A stretch of 64,000 bases of DNA from Lycorma delicatula. Taxonomy: Eukaryota > Arthropoda > Insecta > Hemiptera > Fulgoridae. Both the position numbers and the translations under genes were made by a program. The first letter of the stretch is position 1. Each line of letters begins with the position of its first letter. The stretch is from positions 59,269,701 to 59,333,700 of the forward strand of contig NC_134463.1 in NCBI RefSeq assembly GCF_047948215.1. The letters are read 5' to 3'. Positions 49,546-60,519 of the stretch are shown here, piece by piece. The notes beneath the pieces are model-generated. The model searched no databases. It was given only the letters and a program-made list of their open reading frames with translations, and was not told where the DNA came from.

Positions 49546-50481
49546 ACTTTGACCCTTTCGGAGGACCTCCCCGTTGTTTCAATCGAAATTTCTTGAAAGA
49601 CGTACCCCCTTTATTTATGATAGAGAACCTGAATCAAGTGTCAAAACTCGGAGGGCAAACATTTTGGATTCACCTGAACTGAATTGGTGATTGCTCGTCA
49701 TTTATAATATTAATTAATTTAGTAATAAAGAGTAGTTCTCTGCCTCTTGTTTTTGACACATGATATCATCATAGTGATTTTCACCTTGTTTATAGATTTT
49801 CTAAATAATTAGTTTATTAGCCGTCGAATCATTTTCACAGTTTGTATACCTTGGAAATTTTTCATTGTTCAGCTCTATAATTTTTATTTACCCCAAAAAA
49901 TCGCTTAAAACTACATTTCAAAAGCTTAAGTTTTTTTTAATTTTTCACTTGAAAAATGTTCTGTTATCAAAGTTATGTTCTACACAACAGTGTAGTAAAA
50001 ACGTACAATACGAAATCGAAGTTCAAGGCTAATAACGCAGTCAAAAAAGATATTTTGTTAGTCGAATACCATACTTGCTGTTTCAACATGATTTCTTATT
50101 TCCTTGGAAGATTCATTCAGCCGAATTCCTTAATATTTATAAGATGTTACTTTCTCAGTTGGCAAGTTTCCGATATTCAAATATATTCTATTGTTTGAAA
50201 TTTTCGTTATTTCTATGAATTTAGCATTTTTAAAATTTATTTTTACTCCATACAAAGTCTGTGAATATTTTTACGGTCTACTAGATGTTTTGCATTTATA
50301 TTCTGTGTATTATTATTTTTTTTTATTTTTATAGATTATTTAAGGACCGCAAATTCATAATTTTTGATGTTTCTAAGGATCCATTTTTTTTTTTTTTTTA
50401 ATACGAAGTCTTTTAAATATCGTTTATTCTGACTGAAATATTTTGCTGCCTTTAAATGGGTTAATTAAGGACTAAATTTTT
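49546..50481. other. intronic AT-rich stretch, nothing recognised
   Basis: The 80-codon frame 49956-50198 has no recognised motif and is treated as chance. Confidence 0.4.
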
Positions 50482-51182
50482 TCACTTCCTTGTATGACGT
50501 AGAGGAAATATTGTGATCGCGAAAAATTTATTTTTCCAGATTTCAACCGAAATATTCATTTTTGTCATCCCTGAATCTATTTTGACTAGTTTCGGCGTGA
50601 CGTCTGTACGTACGTATGTCGCATAACTCAAAAACGATTAGCCGTAGGATATTCAATTTTTGGATTTAGAACTGTTGTAAGGAACATCTAGTTTTGCACC
50701 TCCCCTTACTATTGCAATCGACTGGACCAAAAGTGAGCAAAAAAGTTCAAAATCAATTTTTTGGGATTTTGGATTTTTTCTTAACTGCAGTAATAAGCCA
50801 TCATTGAAAGATTTTCAACGACATGTATCATAAGTGGTACTTATTTTCACTGGTTTCGGAGTTATAGCCAAATAAAATTTTAATTAATGAAATATTTGGA
50901 TCTTACAAGCGGGAAGGCACATCGGTTCGAATCAGACTTCATCTCCTTTTTTTAACTTTTTTTTTTAATTAAAATATATTGAATTATTAACCTCTGATTG
51001 TAAAAAAATTGTTACAATAAATAACAACTCTATAACAATAAAAAAAAAAATATAGATATGAAAAAATATCATCAGATGTTATTAATGAAATAAAATTTTA
51101 TGTACTTCTCATTTTAACAAAATGTGTGTATGTAATTTAATAGGTGTACAAGGAAGTCATGTGGTGTTCACATCAGATTTTT
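50482..51182 (+). repeat. repeat K, most complete copy
   Basis: About 700 bp from cacttccttgtatgacgtag to gtgtacaaggaagtcatgtg plus gtgttcacatcagatttt. The ends carry the inverted words acttccttgtac/gtacaaggaagt (one mismatch here). The 3' side adds a tail of about 25 nt with a small gtgg/ccac-type hairpin. No coding frame. Probably a non-autonomous DNA element of unknown class. Confidence 0.88.
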
Positions 51183-51965
51183 AGGTAAATTTTATAAGAA
51201 AGCTACCTATTGTAATGGGTACCATGATTTGACTTCCGGAAAATGTTGACATATCTTCTTGTTTCACATCCCCCAGACCCCAAAACCACTATCAGTTTAA
51301 AAGTGTATTTATGCATTTATATGTATTTATTTATTTCACTTTCTTGTGAACATTTTAATAGCCATAATTTTCCGCCAATCACTTTCAAATTTTAATATAA
51401 AAAATAACCACTTAAAATCTCGGTCGAGTTCGTAAATGGACAAAATCGGACCATGGGAGTGGAAATGGGAGGGCTTTTTGAAAAAACAAAATATCGCTAT
51501 AACTTTGCTATTAAGTAAAATATCGAATTCGTTTAAAGTTCTTACTATTTGTTGGATAAGGGTCTAAATTTCTCTAAGTAAAGTTTTTTTATATCAGCAA
51601 CCCTTGGCCCAGCGTGTGGAATTAATTTGATTGCTAAGACAAGAAAAATCATATCTCCCTTAATAGGAACAGTATCGAATCGATTTAACGTGGTCGTTAG
51701 TCCTCTAAACATTACCTGAAACGTTTGTCTGAAAAAGTATTTGATATGAACAACCCTTACGGTAAGGGATGACAAAAATGTTGCTGGAATTGTAAGATGT
51801 GGCTTGTATGCTAAATATGTGAGACTTTTTTCACATACAACCATTGCCGTATTGAGTAAATTTGAAGTTTTTCTTAACTTTAAGCTGAAAATCTTTTTTA
51901 TCTCATACTTAGCAGCGATGAAATCTACTTCCCCCTTCCGGCGTACCAAAAGGGATTTTTTTTTA
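51183..51965 (+). repeat. repeat R, copy 2, abutting repeat K
   Basis: Same landmarks as 12108-12905, in the same order, with moderate divergence. Here the copy starts without spacer right after the K 3' end. The 134-codon minus frame at 51545-51949 lies wholly in R, has no homologous open frame in copy 1, and is not taken as a gene. Confidence 0.87.
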
Positions 51966-52099
51966 ATTATGGTGGATTTATTGACTTTATTTTACATTTG
52001 TTTTTTTACGTCTTTATTTAAAGTAAACATAAATTTGTAAGAAAATTTATTATATGAAGTTACAAAAAAAAGTTTATATTTTTTATTTTTTTTAAACAA

Positions 52100-52131
<32 letters not shown>
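52100..52131. repeat. (CA)n microsatellite
   Basis: About 16 CA units. Confidence 0.95.
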
Positions 52132-52136
<5 letters not shown>

Positions 52137-52664
52137 GAGTGTTCAGAATTGTAAATCTGCTGAAAAGTAAATTATATTAAGAATCCTACACCTGGTATCA
52201 TATTCGGCATATTGATGTAAAATAACACGTTAAAACTACTCGTCTAAGTTATACATCATCAATTATTTTGATAAAATAACGTAATTCTATGAAATAATGG
52301 AATTATATTACAACCACAGCCTGTGGACACATAATAATTATGTAGTTCTCATCTTATAGATTAATTAGGAAAATGGATGTGATGTCCGTCGATGTTGCAA
52401 ACAGAGCCTTCAGCATAAATATTAAATAAACTGATTTTTGTACGATGTAACTTTGAAAAACATTAAATAATTTTGCTAGTAAATTCCTTACATAAAATTC
52501 CGTAACAAAAATACACTTCAAGCAGTCAGTGTAGCCGAATTCTAAATCAGCGGGTCTCGGATTCGACTCCTGGAAAAAATAAGCCATTTTGCTTTCCTGG
52601 AATCAAAGCCCTTTCCGCCAAAGTGTGTATATATATATATATATGTATGTATATACACATACAT
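52132..52664. other. spacer with a tRNA-like scrap
   Basis: At about 52515-52580, gtgtagccgaattctaaatc and gggtctcggattcgactcct resemble box A-like and box B-like words of a SINE head. The body is not recognisable. A short TA/TG run lies at 52625-52655. Confidence 0.35.
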
Positions 52665-53173
52665 ACCGGGTGCCCTAGATCCCCCATACCCATTCTAAAA
52701 TTGAAGGAAGTAATTTTTCAGGAAAATGCACAAACGATTTGGTCACCATACCAAGTCGCGGGCACCTACCTTTTGGTCATATTGCCAACTGCCAGTTTCG
52801 ACCGGAAATTCATTTTTTTTTAAATGGGACACATCTCTTCACCGCGAATTTTGATTCTAGGGGCAAACATATGTAAATCTTGTCCGAAACATTTTTCCAT
52901 TAAGTGCCTTCTTTAACCTGTAAATTACCTTCGAACTTTACCTTGTCCTGAATTCCTTTCAAAAATTTTTTAAGCACCAAAAACTTGATTTGTAACAAAC
53001 AAACAAAAATTTAAAACAGTAAATTATATATGCCAACTTCCGATCAAAACCGGAAGTTGGCAATATGACCAAAAGGTAGAGCGCACCCGACTTGGTTTGG
53101 TGATCAAATCTTTTTTGTATTTTCCAGACAAATCCTTTCTTCAATTTTAGAAGGGGTGGACTTGTGGTCTAGG
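52665..53173. repeat. foldback element with inverted arms of about 150 bp
   Basis: The left arm 52665-52811 (cattctaaaattgaaggaag, gatttggtcaccataccaag, taccttttggtcatattgcc) returns inverted at 53018-53173 with moderate divergence. The core of about 200 bp (gaattttgattctaggggca) recurs at about 56735-56836 on the minus strand. The right arm holds a perfect hairpin, tgccaacttccg/atcaaaac/cggaagttggca (53031-53062). A 61-codon frame in each arm is a mirror artefact. It resembles a MITE or foldback DNA transposon. Confidence 0.82.
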
Positions 53174-53204
53174 CACTGATATATAATATATATTTATTTA
53201 TTTA

Positions 53205-53507
53205 TTCTTATATAAACTCTTTTTTTCTCTTTAGCCTCCGGAACCACCGTAACGTATTACTTCAGAGGATGAATGACAATATGTATGAATGTAAATGAAG
53301 TGTCTTGTACAGTCTCAGGAACGACCATTCCTGAGATTTGTGATTAATTGAAACCCAACCAGCAAAGAACATCGGTTACTATAATCTAGTATTCAAATCC
53401 GTATAAAGTTCTAGAATTTAAACTTAAGAACTCTCGACTTCGAAATCAATTGTTTTGCGATGACGAGTTAATCAGTAGACTAACCCGGTGGTTTCTTATA
53501 TAAACTC
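53205..53507 (-). mobile_element. SINE-A copy with perfect 15-bp TSD
   Basis: ttcttatataaactc occurs at 53205-53219 and 53493-53507. On the minus strand the body reads accgggttagtctactgatt, then caaatccgtataaag inverted core, caattaatcacaaatctcag, and ends in gctaaagagaaaaaaag. It is closer to the 8.4-kb copy than to the A2 copies. Confidence 0.9.
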
Positions 53508-53516
53508 AGATAAACT

Positions 53517-53517
<1 letters not shown>

Positions 53518-53560
<43 letters not shown>
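53518..53560. repeat. (TA)n microsatellite
   Basis: About 21 TA units. The minus-strand frame across it is partly repeat artefact. Confidence 0.95.
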
Positions 53561-53567
<7 letters not shown>

Positions 53568-53779
53568 CTGTAAATAGAAATTGCATTAAATCTAACAATA
53601 ATAATACCCAAATATACGATACAAACATGTAATATGTATTAATCGCAAGCGATAATAACTTTGTTAGAAATGAATTAATAATTGAGAAAACAGTAATACT
53701 AATAAGAATGTTCATTCGAGAAAATCTTACTAATTTTTTTTGCTTTGAATTCACTAAAGTAGCTTTGAAAAGTTTGTAG

Positions 53780-53888
53780 AGTATTAGACATGGAATATTG
53801 TAGCCTAAGAAAAATTATACACCTGACCTGGATTCGAATCCGGGACCTTCGGATGAAAGTCCTAGACGCTACCACTACTCCACGGAGA
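53780..53888 (-). mobile_element. SINE-B copy, partial
   Basis: On the minus strand: ctccgtggagtagtggtagc then gtctagg (box A-like) and cccggattcgaatccaggtc (box B-like), followed by aggtgtataatttttcttag. The 3' part decays into flanking DNA. Confidence 0.72.
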
Positions 53889-53892
53889 TTGA

Positions 53893-53917
53893 TGAAATAT
53901 TTTATTAAAATATTTCA
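53893..53917. repeat. perfect hairpin, 12-bp arms, 1-nt loop
   Basis: tgaaatatttta / t / taaaatatttca, 5 bp from the 5' end of the SINE-B head. It is AT-only, so chance is more likely than for the GC-containing hairpins. Confidence 0.85.
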
Positions 53918-56734
53918 GCTTATTCATTAGATTAGATTATATAGTATAAAAAAAGAACTATGGCAAAAATTAAACATTTCCGGACTTATGATTGTAATTT
54001 GTTTATTATTTTTATGTAAGAAAACTACTCCCAGTTTTTTTCAGAATTGTTCTGGGATTTCCTGTATTTATTGAATAAATAAAATTTGCATTTGAATTAA
54101 TTTCACTGTTATAATACAAATCATATTGTTATAAAATTTATCAGAAGAATCAATTTCCTTTTTTATATCAAGTTACACAAGTGATAAACAATTGTGTCTA
54201 TACATGATACTCCCAAATTTTATTGATTATTTAAATGTGGATTTGTGTTTTATTTGTACGTCATTTATCTCTTATCAGTATTAAATTCTGTATTTTTTTT
54301 AATCTACTTCGTGTGTATGTGTGTGTTTAATGGGCGGGGTTTTTACTCAATAATACTTTAGGGCAGATCATAGAGTTATTAAATTTGAATTTTAAATTTA
54401 TTTGATCAGTTAGTAATGTTTGTTCGATTTGCTCTGTTATTATTTATAGAAATTTGTTCAAGCATTATTTTATACATCAGATATTTTATTTGTATTACTT
54501 TCGAAGTATTGTTGTTATTTGCTTTTAATGTCTGATTAAATACCCGATCGATATCATGTATATTGCAAAAATTGAAAGCCTGTAAATAATAAAATGCGAC
54601 TGATTACACAAAAACAAACTACTGTTTGATAGAAAATCGGTTTTCATAATTTTCACCTTTTGTTATAATATTAACTATTGAACTTTTAATTTTTATTTGC
54701 TTATTTTTATAAAATTAAACTTTTTCTTTTATATAATTGAAACCGTTATTTATCTAATTTTATTGTCCAAAACCAAAAATATCTTACAGAAAACTTATTC
54801 ATCATAATAAACTTAAATTATAAATAATATGTTTCCGTTTCCTTTTTTTATACATATATATAACTATTTTTGGTTTACTGCTGTGTAATGTTTTGTTTGA
54901 TTATATAATCGCTTTATTGCGTAATAAACCTAGTGAATGTTAAAGAATTTAATATATGTATTTATTTTGGCATCTTCTGTATATTTATGTCTACGTGGAC
55001 TAGTGCATTTTATGATGTAATTATTTCTGTATTATTTTAGCTGTTTATTTATTATCGACCGAGGTCCTGTTTTAACTTTTGGCATTTTGTCAGTTTGTTT
55101 TTTCCGTAACAAAATGGCGGCCATTTTATTCTTACATATCGGGGAAGATGTCAGAGAGGGGATGTTTCTAATCCCCAGTCACCGTCATTTGGTCTCCTCT
55201 TCATTCCTAATGCGATCTATTCAATCATCACCCAAGATTTCCAGTCTGTGCCTCAACGGCTACTCGTTAGATACCTTTTTCTTTATGACTACTTCATCTA
55301 CAGAATTTATCTTTCAGACCGTTCTTGTACTATTTTACAGTTTTATTAGTTTCTCAGTACATTAATTAACTTAATCTTAAACTGGTTTTGGAAAAATAAT
55401 TCTTATATTCATTTTTAACTTGCAAATCTTACTTTCGACTCGTACCTAAAATTAGTGTGGGGTACTGCTCCAGAAAATTTTTTCCTGGGTTTTTCTAAGA
55501 GCATGGTTAAAGTTTTCTGTAAATTAAAGAACCGATAAAAAATAAATCAAATAGAGTAGCTGAAAGTAGGATAATAATCTAATTCTATATACTTTATCAC
55601 ATTCAAGAATACGGTACACGGTTTTTAAGCACATTATGCTTAAAACTCGTATTCGGTTTAAGCGAATAAATAATAAAATAGCAATAGAGATAATATTTTT
55701 TAGTATTATTAGATAACTTAATAAAATGTCCACTTAAAAACACTTTAGTCCAACGGTGCTTAATTTAAATTTCTATGTACACAGAAACAACTACATAGTT
55801 AGTTTTTACTAATAACCTTCTCTTTCGCCCTTCTACCGTGTTTTTGGACAGATTTGGCATTCAAAGAGCCTTGTTTTCCGCCATATTCTGACACTATTGA
55901 AAAAACAACTGAACCGATTTCATATTCCTTTCACCGACTAAACTAGAAAAGGACGAACAAGGAATGTTCCTTACACACGCGGGGTAAAAAAAAACTACCT
56001 TCCACCAGCATGCCAGGGTCGGCACTGCGGGAGAGACAGTGCTCTCTTTCCCTCACAGTCTCGCGTGCAGCTTCCTATGTACGCATTTACACAACAGCAT
56101 AACACCACGCCGCTGGAACTGTGAAACGCATAGTTCCATACAACGATTTTTTTTTTCTTAAACTGGGGGGTGGCTACTGACATTAAGCTTAAGGATTATA
56201 TATTGCACAAGTATAAAGAAAGAATTAAAGAAAAAGGACTCATTATATTAAATGTTATAAATAATATCGAGTGGAAGTAGGGTGTGCTGCAGTTCCTCAA
56301 TGCCTATTCGCGAGCCACCACTGCTTGAAAGAGGAAAAATAAAACAGAGAAATGATATAGATAGTCAGTTACTCTCAAAAATGTTACAGACATCTTTTAA
56401 TAAGCATCCCATGCAAAATTTTAAAATCAAATTGAAAATTGAAGTAAATTTCCTGTCCCGTTAATTTGTTCAATTTGCACTGATATTTATTGTATATTAT
56501 AGACCTTTAACTATATTATTTAATATAGACCTTTTAACTCATCGGTAATGATTAAAAGAAAAGAATACAATTTTATTGTAAATCACGTGCATCCTATCGA
56601 AAGGTGAGCTCATTAATTTCCAGTCTAGATCGGAATTAGATTATTTTGACAGTATCTCTATTTTTTTCGAAGGAAACGTAGTACTCATTACTACAGAACG
56701 GGAAGCTGTGTTATTGTAAATCATTGTTTTATAA
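53918..56734. other. intronic stretch, nothing firmly recognised
   Basis: The 92-codon frame at 55087-55365 has no domain. It begins beside caaaatggcggccatttt (about 55111), a near-palindromic pair of GCCAT (Pho/YY1-type) words. A second CCGCCAT word lies near 55878. The part at 55800-56150 is less AT-rich and may be a decayed mobile element. Confidence 0.35.
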
Positions 56735-56836
56735 AAATCTGATTTTTGGTGCTTAACGTCATTTAGACGTTAAAGATGTACTTCATGAAAAAAAATTTCC
56801 GACAAGATTTACTTATCTCTGCCCCTAGAATCAAAA
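56735..56836 (-). repeat. core fragment of the 52.7-kb foldback element
   Basis: Read inverted it gives gattctaggggcagagataa and gtaaatcttgtcggaaa, matching the core at about 52850-52900. Confidence 0.6.
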
Positions 56837-56837
56837 T

Positions 56838-57297
56838 TTGGAAAAGAACATATTCAACTAACATAAATTGGTATTTAATCTTTAAAAGCCATCGAAAAGA
56901 ATTTATTTAACTATAAAGATAGATATTAAATTTAAAGATAATTAACAGATTTAAAGATTTGTAAGATAGATGTTTAATTTTTAAATAACCTTGGAAAAGA
57001 ACATATTCTACTAATATAAGTAGGTATATTTAATTTTTAAATAACAACGAAAAAATATTTTAACTATAAAGATGGACATTTAATTTTTAAATAACATCTA
57101 ATATAAACAGATATTTAATTTTTAAACCACCAGCGAAAAACTTTTTAACTGTAAAGATAGACATTTAATTTTTAAATAACCTTGGGAAAGAATATATTCT
57201 ACTCATATAAACAGGTATTTAATTTTTTTAAAACCATCGAAAATAATTTATTTAACTATAAAGATAGATATTTAATTTTTAAATAACCTTGGAAATT
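56838..57297. repeat. AT-rich minisatellite
   Basis: Diverged units share aaataaccttggaaaagaa, catattctactaatataa, tatttaatttttaaataa and ttaactataaagatagaca. The ccttgg anchors at about 56990, 57179 and 57285 show irregular spacing (roughly 105-190 bp), so some units are partial. Confidence 0.8.
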
Positions 57298-57389
57298 CGA
57301 CGTCTAGCGTGCGGTGTAAAAACTAAGATTTTCTTAGTAATCATGTAATTTCCCAGCACAATTTTCGTTGTCGCAAGATTAATTTGAAA

Positions 57390-58478
57390 GATGAAAGGAG
57401 AAAAAAAAAGGGGAAAGGGTTAAATAGGAAGGAGGAAAGGGAAATAACGGAAAGAGAAATGACGGAAGGAAAGAAAGATAAAAAGGAGAAAATGATGGAA
57501 AGGGAAGAAAAGAAATAGGGGAATCAGAAAAGAAATAAGGTATAAATGAAAATTGAAAAAAGGGAAGAAGGGTAAAATGGAAAAAAGTAAAAACGGGAAA
57601 AGGAGACAGAAAGGAGAAAAAAAAGGGAAAGGGAAACAGAAATGAAGGAGATAAAGGGAAACGGGTAGAAAAAGGAGAAAACTGTAGAAAGGGAAGAGGG
57701 AAAATGGTGGAAAGAGAAAAGGAATATGGTAAAAATGAAAATGGGAAAAAGGAAAGAAAGGGAAAATGGAAAATATAGAAAAACGTGGAAAAGGAAAAAC
57801 GGGAAAAGAAAATGGAAAGGGGAAAGGAGAAAAAAGAAAACGGGAAAGGAAGGAAGGGAAATAAGAAAAGGAAAGGAAAAGGAGGAGAAAGTAGTGGAAA
57901 GAAAAGAGGGAGAAATGGGAAGAGAGAAAGGGAATATGTTAAAAATGGGAAAAGGAAAGAAAGGAAAATTGAAAAAAGGAAAAAAAGGAAAACAGGGGAA
58001 AGATAAAACGAGAAAAGGGAAAGGAGAAAAAAGAAAAAGGAGGAAAAAGGAAGAGGAAAAGTGAAATGAGGAAAGGAATAAGAAAGGGAGATAAAAAGGA
58101 GAAAATTGTGGACAGGGAAGAGAGGAATGGGGGAAAGAGAAATGGAATGTGGTAAAAATGAAAATGGGAAAAGGAAAGCAAGGAACAATTGAAAAAAGAA
58201 AATAGAAAAAGGGGAAGATGTGAAACGAGAAAAGGAATAGCAAAGGGGAAAGAAGAGAAAGAGAAAGGGTGAAAGGGAAATTAGGGAAAGAAATATGAGG
58301 GAATGAAAGGGGAAAGTGAAAAAGGAGAAAATTGTGGAAAGTGAAGAGGGGTAAAAATTGTAATGAGAAATAGGAAAATGGGAGAGGAGGAAAAGAACAA
58401 AGAAACTGAAAATGAGAAAGGGAAAGGGAGAAATGGGAGAAAAGGGTAATAGAAGAAAGGGTAAAAGGGAAAGGTTAA
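57390..58478 (+). repeat. purine-rich tandem array (polypurine satellite)
   Basis: About 1.1 kb in which sampled lines are roughly 87-95% A+G on the + strand, built of gggaaa, ggagaaa and aaatggg words. Anchor ggagaaaa.tg.ggaaag recurs near 57485, 57675, 57884, 58099 and 58324. This gives a longer period of about 190-225 bp, with shared interior text (aatatggtaaaaatg, aatgtggtaaaaatg). The 374-codon and 239-codon minus frames and the Lys/Glu-rich plus frames are composition artefacts. Mirror-rich homopurine DNA of this length can form triplex (H-DNA). Confidence 0.93.
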
Positions 58479-58502
58479 ATTTTGTTAATTCCGTAATGTT
58501 CA

Positions 58503-58543
<41 letters not shown>

Positions 58544-58590
58544 TATATATACTCAAATCTAGCATTAGCGAAGCAAAGCCGGCTTTGCTA

Positions 58591-58591
<1 letters not shown>
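58466..58591 (+). mobile_element. Helitron 3' end abutting the purine array
   Basis: aaaggttaaattttgttaat then tccgtaatgttcatt matches 38307-38345 of the Helitron at 37.8 kb. The terminus actcaaatctagcattagcg, a perfect 16-bp palindrome gcaaagccggctttgc (58573-58588) and CTAG at 58588-58591 followed by T follow, as in the first copy. A (TA)n insert (58508-58550) separates the two parts. No 5' TC end was found to the left. Confidence 0.85.

Positions 58592-58636
<45 letters not shown>
58592..58636. repeat. (TA)n microsatellite
   Basis: About 22 TA units immediately after the Helitron terminus. Confidence 0.95.
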
Positions 58637-58643
<7 letters not shown>

Positions 58644-60394
58644 TAACACAGGTTTTTTTTTTATTTAACTTGTGTTGGCTGGCATCGACTTCAAAACTAT
58701 TGTCTTAAATACCTTTACTTAGTTAATAAATAAAAAAATAATTGTTTGTTACATTTTAGTACTATTATTTTCCAAGTCGGTTTTTATTTATTTATTTTTA
58801 TTATTTATTACTCTACTGACAAATACTAGTTACAAGAATGCCAATTATCGGTACATGTTCGAATGTCATCTCCGTCAAACGATGTCTCTGGCTGCATCAG
58901 AAGTTTCTTCTAAACAACGTTGAAAGCTGTCCATAACTCCTATTTACATATCATCAGTGATAATGGTTGCTCTGATGCATTCCTTCAATCCCAGTGTGGT
59001 GGCACCATGTTTTTGGAAGAATATAAGTTGGATAGTAGATACAGAATCGTTATTGTTAATTAATTTGTAACAGAGAAAGTATTATGTTTAGCAGTCCTGC
59101 TCTCTACGTCGATATGCGGTGTTATGAGATAATCTTCAGAATTTCAGTTACTAATTTAAATAAAATGTCCATTTTAAAAAATGTAAATTTTTGAATTAAT
59201 TATATAATTGTAAAATTAATAATTACTTTATTTTATTCTTGTATTTTATCTCAAGATATCATCGCAGATTGTAGTCAAATTACATTTAAAAATACTAGTG
59301 CGATGAAAAATTACAATTATTTGTTATTACCAGTATCTAAAATGGTTCCGGTTTATTTTTTATTTTCTTTACCATGTATTTAAAAAGAATAGTTTTCAAG
59401 TTAGTGGATTTTTATCAAAGAATTTTTTAAGGTAGAAATTTCATCTTTTGTTTCTTTCCTTTTTTAAAAAAAAATTAGCTTTGTTTGTGGTTACTATTAT
59501 GGTTTTTTAAACAAAAAAATAATAATAATAAATAAATAAACAAATTTTTAGTAAAGTACTTGGCTTTGTATTCATAAGGATGCATTGTGATACTGTTAAA
59601 AAGGATGTTTTTTTTGTTTTGTTTTTTTTTATATCTGTTGTACAGTGTTGTTGAAGAAGAGTGATACCGTTAGGGGTTGCAAGTGTTCTTACATAATATA
59701 ACACTTTTCAACACTACACTTGAACGAGAGATAACATTTGTGGCGTATATGTTTTGTTTGAAATACTCCATGTTGTAAACTGGAGGCGTATCCATCCAAC
59801 TACGCTGTGTTGTCATTTACAACAGCTTATCTACTCTTCTTTTTTTTTCTTTTAAGTGTCTGCGTTGCGTAAAGGATGATACACCGGTTTAGTTTTGTTT
59901 TCATCGTAACTGTTGTTAATCATATCCTTTGAGTCAAGCGTAGGTTTTGCCGATTGTTGAAGGTCGTGTTATGTTTGTTATGTACTTGTATTTATGTCGG
60001 TCTCATTAGATAGTTAGTTAACTTTGGGCAGCTTATGTTTGGTACTGTTCTTACCAGTTGTATCGTTTAATCGCAATTATTCATCTCTTCATTGTGTTAT
60101 ATAATTCTGTTATTGTTGTATTTTTTGCTACTCTTTAGCTTTTTGTTTTTTGACAACACTACTTCATTCTAAAAAACACACATTTCAATAAATTCACCCT
60201 AAAACACTTACATGTTTGTCCTACAAAAAATGTTCATTATTTTTATATTTAATTTATTTTTAAATATACGTGTAAGTAATTCTGTTTTAATTGAATGGCA
60301 CCTGTTGATAAATAATTGTACGCTTTAGTTTACAATATAGTAGTCCACGTGTTTCTGTGCACTGCGCAGCTCCTTCTGAATCAGTTCGTCATTC
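58637..60394. other. intronic AT-rich stretch, one possible transposase scrap
   Basis: At 58850-59030 a less AT-rich block gives on the minus strand KECIRATIITDDM and MDSFQRCLEETSDAAR. This reads like a decayed transposase C-terminus, but I cannot name the family. The remainder shows nothing. Confidence 0.35.
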
Positions 60395-60519
60395 GATTCT
60401 TTTCTTACCGACTTTTCGAACATAAGTACGATATTACTTTCGGTCGCATCATGCTTTGATTTGTCGGAGAGGGGGGTGAAGTGAATTTTCTTTACGTTTT
60501 GAGGATATGAGGAGTACAA
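60325..60519 (-). pseudogene. coding-like fragment of an unrecognised repeat
   Basis: The 64-codon frame starts MYSSYPQNVKKIHFTPLSD, then SKHDATESNIVLMFEKSV and LIQKELRSAQKHVDYYIVN. It has a balanced residue mix and higher GC than its flanks. Its middle matches 9300-9405 (HATEGNTVLFIEKS), so it belongs to a dispersed family. The function is unknown. It may be part of a transposon-encoded protein. Confidence 0.45.

Noticed and set aside
51545..51949. 134-codon minus-strand frame
   Set aside because: Lies wholly in repeat R. The first R copy has no corresponding open frame, so it is not conserved as coding.
55087..55365. 92-codon + frame following a GCCAT-type palindrome
   Set aside because: No recognisable domain, and a hydrophobic run at the end consistent with T-rich DNA. 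Retained only as a remark on the motif.
57379..58503. 374-codon open frame on the minus strand (Phe/Ser/Pro/Leu-rich), with a 239-codon frame inside and Lys/Glu-rich frames on the plus strand
   Set aside because: Stops need T on this strand pattern and the purine-rich array almost never supplies them, so long frames are expected in several phases. Only the repeat is real.
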